Part shown: piece by piece, positions 58,493-64,000 of the stretch
Position numbering within the stretch: the first letter of the stretch is position 1
Layout of the letters: every line of letters starts with the position of its first letter
NCBI GenBank assembly: GCA_001643675.2
Contig: LSRY02000021.1
Coordinates: 62,001-126,000 of the forward strand
DNA from: Monocercomonoides exilis
Taxonomy: Eukaryota > Preaxostyla > Oxymonadida > Polymastigidae
DNA length: 64,000 nt
Reading direction: 5' to 3'
The notes under the pieces: generated by a model
Told to the model about the DNA's origin: nothing
Database searches by the model: none
What the model saw: only the letters and a program-made list of their open reading frames with translations
Translations under genes and position numbers: made by a program

Positions 58493-61156
58493 TTAATCTT
58501 TTGAGTGAAATATCACAGGTTCATCTCTCCATCCGAACCCAGAGTTATTTTTGAATGTGATATTCGAAAGGACAAAGTTCAGAGGCTGCTCAACTGTCGA
58601 GGTGCATTCCAGAAACAGCCACCCGCCTCTTCCTGTGGCAGAGCAGAAGCACTCAGAAATCGTGCAAAATGAGCAGTCAAAGCTCCCTCTTTCATTCAAC
58701 ACACAAAACATTCCTCCCCCCTTTCCACATTTCAACCCTCCACACTTCTTCATCGTTGTGTTTCGAATCACCATTTTCAAAGGTTCATCAATATTCTCAT
58801 TTTTAATGATGGGAACGTCCTCTGTTGTGTTTTGTGTGACTTCTTCAAACAAACTCCACTCAACAACAATATCTTTTTCAACTTCATTTTTTTCTCTTCT
58901 TGAGCTCTTTGAAATCCTCAATCCGCTTGCTCCTTCCAGCTCAATATTCTTCATCGTTAGATTATTAACGATCAAAATCGTTGAAGACAGCACAGAAACA
59001 ACATCTTTTGAAAAGCAAAGTGATTGCAATGAAACAAATTCCAATTGAACTGTCCCTCCATCTGCTTTGATCAGTGCATAATCAGTCAATTCTTCTCTAT
59101 CATCTCCTTTTTTGGTGAATGAACAATCTTTCACTATCAAAAAACCATCGTTTGAGCCAACGAGAATGAAAAAATTGACTCTTCCTGTGAATGAAGATGG
59201 AATCACAAAGTTAATTAATTCAAATTTTGTAATTCCAGAAATCTCCATTGCTGCTTCTTCTGCTCCTTCAAGAGAAGAGAGACATTCCAAAGAACATTCT
59301 TCAGTATTATTCGATTTGATAGAAATATCATTGAGTTTAACCCTTTTCTTTAGAATCGCCTTTCCAATGATGTTTAAATTCCTTTCATTTCCCCCTGGTA
59401 GTCTTTTTAATGAATAATCAATTGATAGGCAAGGACAATCCAAAAACCCACAAGCACGCATATCTTTTCCTTTGTCCTCAATAAATACCTCTGAGCCGAG
59501 TGGAAGCCAAAAATAGACAAGTGGAATAGCATTCGTTGAATCATTTCCATCAAAGCCACTCAAGAAGTTCAATGAAATATCAGCCAAATGATCAGACACA
59601 AATGAAAGAGAAGTGTTTGTGATGCTCTGCGTCAAGTTGAATGATTCGACAAACAGGTCATTTCAGTATTTTGCAACATTTGGCTTTTCTGTATCAAAAA
59701 CAGGAGATGAGATAATAAACGGAAAATCATCATCAATCAACTTCAGTGCCATCCCTCCCCCAAACCCAATCTTCCGTTCTTCTGCTGGTGCTGTGCATCC
59801 TGTGAATGTGCATGAAATAATATCCAAATGCGTATTCCCTTTCAACTGCACATTGATAGCCCCTCCTCTGCTTCCATCACCAGCCACAGAGCATCCATCA
59901 AACACACATTCTTCAATCTTTATTTCTGTTTTTGTATTTTCATCATTGCTGTTGCCAATGCTCACACACCCTCCACTTCCAGCTGCTCTTTCGATTTTTG
60001 TGAAATTGCTGTTCGTCATGTTCAACCACAGAGTGTTCATCAACTCGGTATTTGTGCTGCTTCCACACAAAGAGATCAATGGACTTCCACTCAAAGCGGT
60101 TGATAAAGCCGAAAATGAATCAACAGCCAAGGCTCCAGACTTTACAGACAAGAACAAAAATGATAATTCAGATGAAGGCATTTGAAGAAAAAGAGAACAT
60201 TGAGACAGAGTCAACTGTGAAGAAGATGAAATGAAAATGGAGTGTAAAGAGAAAGAAGGAGGAAGAGAGAAGAAAAGTTTGGACAAAACTGTTTCGACTC
60301 CAACTGTCACCATTTCCGAGTTTAATGATGAAGTTGAATCGGAGACTGTCCAGCCACTTTCATCATCATTTCCTCTGATTTCATGCTTCTGTCCAGCAAA
60401 GGTCAATTCATCACTCATCAAAATCATTCCACTCACAGTCACTTTCTTTGGCCCTGTTTGTCTTGTGAGAGAATGCGTCATCATCAAGCAAGGGAATTGG
60501 ACTATTCCACAGTGTGAATGATTGGATGCATCAGAATTGCTCACATATATTTCTTCTGGTGTGGGAAGGAGATAGATGCACAAAGGAATGACCACACTGT
60601 TGTTTCCATTCTCATATCCTCTCACCTTTTCAAGAGAATCCAATGAACCTGTTACACACGAGATCTTTTGAGGATTGGCAATTGCTTCCAGATTGGGTGA
60701 TAAGACAAAAATGTCTTTTCCCCACTTGGCTGTGTTTGATCCAAATGAAGAGGATATCAGGAAATTTGGATTTTCATTCAATAATTGAAGGAGGATTCCT
60801 CCCCCCAAACCATATGTTGCAGAGCAATAACACTTATCAAAAGATCCGCCTTTCACTTTCACTTCATTTTCACTCCCAACACACAGCATCATCGATCCCC
60901 CATCAGTCGATGTTCTGCATCCACATCTTTCAAAAGTGCAAGAATTCAGATCAATGTTTGCCTTGTCATTCGAAAATGATAACACAGCTGCTCTGCTCGT
61001 TGTTCTCTCAATCCCACTGAAGGCACACTCAGAAAGAGTCAATAAAACTTCATTTGTTGAAGAAAGTGAAAACAATGAAGTTGTGGAGATTGTCTTTGCC
61101 CAGTTCACATGTTCCATTTGCAACACCCCATTCTGGACAATCATCAGTTCCGTCAA
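58493..61156 (-). pseudogene. Parallel beta-helix (Pmp-like) surface-protein gene with one in-frame TGA
   Basis: A single frame of 888 codons is open except for TGA at 59665-59663. Both halves read as one Cys/Gly-rich beta-helix protein: repeats such as CAFSGIERTTSRAAVLSFS, CTFERCGCRTSTDGGSMMLC, GGSFDKCYCSATYGLGGGILL and CVFDGCSVAGDGSRGGAINV. A larger module recurs: KWGKDIFVLSPNLEAIAN in the first half aligns with KY(stop)NDLFVESFNLTQSITN at the break, placing the TGA on a Gly of the repeat, one base from GGA. No signal peptide is found: the frame is closed just upstream and the first ATG is at 61144, inside repeat sequence. So the gene is probably 5'-truncated as well, or an upstream exon was missed. 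I call it a young pseudogene; a base-call error is possible. Confidence 0.75.
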
Positions 61157-61646
61157 AAATGTTGTTTCTGCTTTGTGTGTGCAAACGGCTCATTATATTT
61201 ACACAGTCAGTTTTCTTGAAATTTAGAAGTTCAAATAAAGAAATTTTATTGAAATTGAAAAGTGAATTTATTAAATATTAAGTGATATTTTTTAGTCCAC
61301 CTATTTTTTTTTTTTTTTTTTTGTAACTGACAATATCAAGCACATCATGAAAATGAACATTGATATGGTTTATATTTCTTTATTATAAATTTTACAAAAT
61401 TTTAAACTTTGATGAGCTGCACTTTTTCTATTTTTACAAAATATTCTGAATACTTATTCATTTTCAAATCATTGATTCAAAAATTTAACTTTCTAAATTA
61501 TTTTTGAAATAAAATAGATTTGGTTTCCTCCTCATTAGAAAACTTCATTTTTTTCGAAATATAGAAAAATTTTGTTGTGATCAGCTTTACCAATTTTTTA
61601 ACTTTAGAAACAACCGTTTTTGATATTTCAAAATTTGTCCCCACCA
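61157..61646. other. Intergenic region between divergent genes
   Basis: AT-rich spacer between the beta-helix gene (-) and the RSPH gene (+), with a short poly-T run near 61303-61322. No promoter element was recognised. Confidence 0.5.
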
Positions 61647-64000
61647 ATGAATGACATTAATTTTGACGAAAGTACTTCTTATTTGAAACAAACAAATGCG
61701 GAAGGAGGTTCAATTTTTGATCATCTTTCTGAGCTTGTTCTACAAATCGTGGAATCAAGACCAAATGACGCTTTCGAACGTTTTGAAGAGTTTTCCGAAA
61801 AGTTAAAAAATAAAAACTTGGATAATGTAACTAGTGAATATACCGAAAATGGAGAACCTGTTTGTTATTTTTAAGCTTTTTTTAAATATCATTATTTTTA
61901 CTATTTCTTTCAGATTCCTTTAAACATATTACAAAAACTTAGGACAAGCTCTCAAGAATCGTGCAAATCACTTTTTCAGGTATAGGAATTTTTTTATACA
62001 ACAAAAAATTTTTGTAGCTTCTTATTTTTCATCAAGAATGAACCACAACAAGAAGAACAACAAGAAAACGAAGTTAAGTCGCCCTCAGCTTTTGATGAAG
62101 CCTTTTACTTTGCAAAATTTGGAGTGGGCATAGGGCAAGAGGAATTAACACAAATTTTGCTCCATATGAAGCGTTTTTTTTCAAAGCTTCCTCTGAAAAC
62201 AATCAGATTATTTGGTAAATTTTATGGACTGAACAAAAACTATTACGTTGTTGAAGGTGAACTTTTATCTGAGCTGGAAGAAGAAGAAGGATCAGGAGAG
62301 GCACCAGAAGAAAACGTTGAAAATGAAGGACAAGCTATTGAAGAGGGAGGAGAACTTCAAGAAGAAGAAGGAGAAGAAGCACCAGGTGAACCAGCCAGTT
62401 TGACATCTCTCTATTTTTTTTGTTTTTTGTTTTTATTTAAATATCATTACAGTCGAGCCCGACATTGACGAACCACAAACTCCGCGCCCAATAGAAAGGA
62501 AATTACCAGAAGAAATACCGAAAGAGGAAAGAAAACCTTTGTCTCCAAACCAATTTGTTTATTGGGCTTGCAACGGACGTATGCTACAATATTTATTAAA
62601 AATTACCTTTTAAACAATTCATAATTGTTTATTACACGTTATTGAAACGCTTTTTTTTTTTTGCAAAATACTTTGTGTATAAACTTATTCATTTTCATTT
62701 ATTTATCATTTGGGGATTGTAACACAAAAGCAACTGACAATTGGAAGCGTCTTCCCGACGTCACTCCGCAGCTCATTCGGTCTTCACGCTTTGTATGCAA
62801 AATGCTGACAGGAGATTTGAATGCTAACGTCTCAACTGGCTACCCTTCATTCCCCGGCAAAGAAAAGCACTATCTCCGATGCCAAATTGCGCGTATTTCT
62901 CATTCGGCCTCTGTTGTTCCCAGGGCGTGGGCGAAGAAAGTGCTGGAATCCGCGCCATCTGCTTCGTCGTCGACGAACCCTTCAGACTTTGGAGGTGCAG
63001 GCGGAATGGGAGGAGAGGAAGCAGAAGAGGCAGAGGAAGGAGGTGAGGAAGGAGAAGAAGGCGCACCGAGAAATTACTTTGGACTCTCATTCGGCGCAAG
63101 CGAAGGGATGGGGCTGCGCAAAAAGGGAGAGATTAGTGTGGATTCTCTGAAGACCACGTCAGCCTGGTGCCATCTTCGTCCTCCGATTCTTGTGCAAGGA
63201 AGAGTGGAGAAATACCCGCCTGTGGGAGAAGGAGGCGAAGAAGGGGAAGAAGAAGAAGAAGGCGGGAACGGAGATGGCAGCGAACAAAAGAAGAAGAAGA
63301 AAGAGATGGAGGAGATTCTGCCTGATCCGTGGGAAGGAGAGCCAGACGATCCAAGAGCAGGAACAAATCTGGAGCTGAAGAGGTGCATCGACGACGACAA
63401 GGGGCTCGGGGCACAGAAGCCGGGCGAAAAGGGCTGCAACGGCAGAGTGGGCTCCTTCAAGCTGCGTGCTGATCCAGCGAGCAAAGGAGCAGCTGGCTGC
63501 GAGGCAGTCCTTTTGGAGTCGAACTACTGGCCAGGCGCATACACCTTGGCATACGGGAAGGAAAGCTGCAAAGTCTCCAGGTGTGGATGATAGTAAAAAA
63601 TTGAAAAAGGAAAAGAGAAAGAAAAAGAAAAGAAAAAGATATTTGGTCAATCAATTCATTTATAATCAATATATATTTGTGTTTTATTCTCTTTTGTTCC
63701 ATGTTCATTACATTCATTTTTTCCTCTTCGTTTTTTATAAATGCACAGTATTTATATTGGATGGGGAAAGAAGCACACGATCGATACTTACACAATGCCA
63801 CCTCCGCCAAGCATCCCAGATGAATATCCCGATGTTGAAGAAATGGTATCTTTACCTCAGTCTTTTTCTTTTTGATTCAAATTATTTGTTGTTTTGCATT
63901 CTGTTCTGATAAAATTTGTTGTGATGAAACTTACAGAACGACCCAACACCAGAAGAAGAGGCCGAAGTGGCCAAGCCAAAGGAGGAGGCAATCGGTGAAG
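61647..64000 (+). CDS. RSPH4: Radial spoke head protein RSPH4/RSPH6 family (3' end outside window)
   Basis: Seven exons so far: 61647-61859, 61914-61979, 62037-62385, 62453-62578, 62731-63580, 63749-63845, 63937 to beyond 64000; at least 588 codons. RSPH4/6 proteins form the head of axonemal radial spokes. Landmarks in family order: SIFDHLSELVLQIVESRPNDAFERFEEFS; FYFAKFGVGIGQEELTQILL; IRLFGKFYGLNKNYYVVEGEL; FVYWACNGPTDNWKRLPDVTP (rebuilt across intron 4); KMLTGDLNANVSTGYPSFPGKEKHYLRCQIARIS; GRVEKYPP; and IYIGWGKK..YTMPPPPSIPDEYP (rebuilt across intron 5), then DPTPEEEAEVAKP. Gly/Glu-rich inserts interrupt the middle (~residues 385-410 and 455-475). Each splice restores a family motif in frame. 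It implies a motile 9+2 flagellum. Confidence 0.92.

Noticed and set aside
59663-59665. Selenocysteine at the in-frame TGA
   Set aside because: The aligned repeat copy has Gly, not Cys, here, and I saw no SECIS-like element; a point mutation is simpler.
1-64000. Reassigned stop codons (TAA/TAG = Gln), known from another oxymonad
   Set aside because: Family-defined genes end cleanly at TAG (RasGEF, NEK, SLC44, GATase) and TAA (TBC, WRAP73, CCDC25), and Gln is encoded by CAA/CAG throughout.
1-64000. CRISPR array or bacterial operon
   Set aside because: No regularly spaced direct repeats, and gene structure with introns is eukaryotic.
1-64000. tRNA, rRNA or snRNA genes
   Set aside because: I scanned the intergenic DNA for cloverleaf-like or conserved RNA sequence and saw none; a covariance-model search would be needed to exclude them.

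Overview
The window looks like nuclear DNA of a flagellated protist. It is AT-rich, with small spliceosomal introns (about 42-272 bases in my models), no operons or Shine-Dalgarno signals, and typically eukaryotic genes: ALG11, an ASH2-type COMPASS subunit, a NEK kinase, WRAP73, a RasGEF, an SLC44 transporter and a radial-spoke-head protein. The gene ends I can fix use standard stop codons. A metamonad of the oxymonad/Preaxostyla type fits best: intron-bearing genes, parallel beta-helix surface proteins, pogo/Tc-like DDE elements and very long Ser-rich insertions. That taxonomic call is inference; the eukaryotic call is secure.

Layout. 0.7-4 kb: metallophosphoesterase with a long charged tail (+). 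5-7.4 kb: ALG11 (+, 5 exons). 7.7-9.1 kb: papain-fold protein with Ser in place of the catalytic Cys (-, 9 short exons, reconstructed by eye). 9.5-14.4 kb: LCAT-type acyltransferase/lipase (-), divergent from a TBC RabGAP (14.4-15.6 kb, +) with only 26 bases between start codons. 15.8-16.8 kb: CCDC25/NFACT-R protein (-). 16.8-20.6 kb: gene-poor, with TA-flanked MITEs, long poly-T tracts and a decayed gene. 20.6-25.8 kb: RasGEF (+). 26.4-27.3 kb: class I glutamine amidotransferase (+). 27.6-33.7 kb: ASH2-like SPRY protein (+). 34.1-39.5 kb: NEK kinase (+, 8 exons). 40.05-42.97 kb: WRAP73 (-). 43.3-53.2 kb: a TA-flanked, TIR-bounded block of 9.8 kb with a nonsense-mutated DDE transposase, an accessory ORF, a decayed beta-helix surface gene between inverted repeats, more decayed coding DNA and a long (TTTTG)n tract. 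54.9-57.4 kb: SLC44-type transporter (+). 58.5-61.2 kb: beta-helix surface-protein gene broken by one in-frame TGA (-). 61.6 kb to the window end: radial-spoke-head RSPH4/6 protein (+, incomplete).

How the genes fit together. RSPH4/6, WRAP73 and the NEK kinase point to a motile flagellum and basal-body biology. RasGEF and TBC RabGAP serve small GTPases. ALG11 shows lipid-linked oligosaccharide assembly, and ASH2 shows H3K4 methylation. Exon models came from conserved motifs plus GT..AG (once GC..AG) junctions; every completed multi-exon model adds up to a whole number of codons, but no transcript or database support was available.
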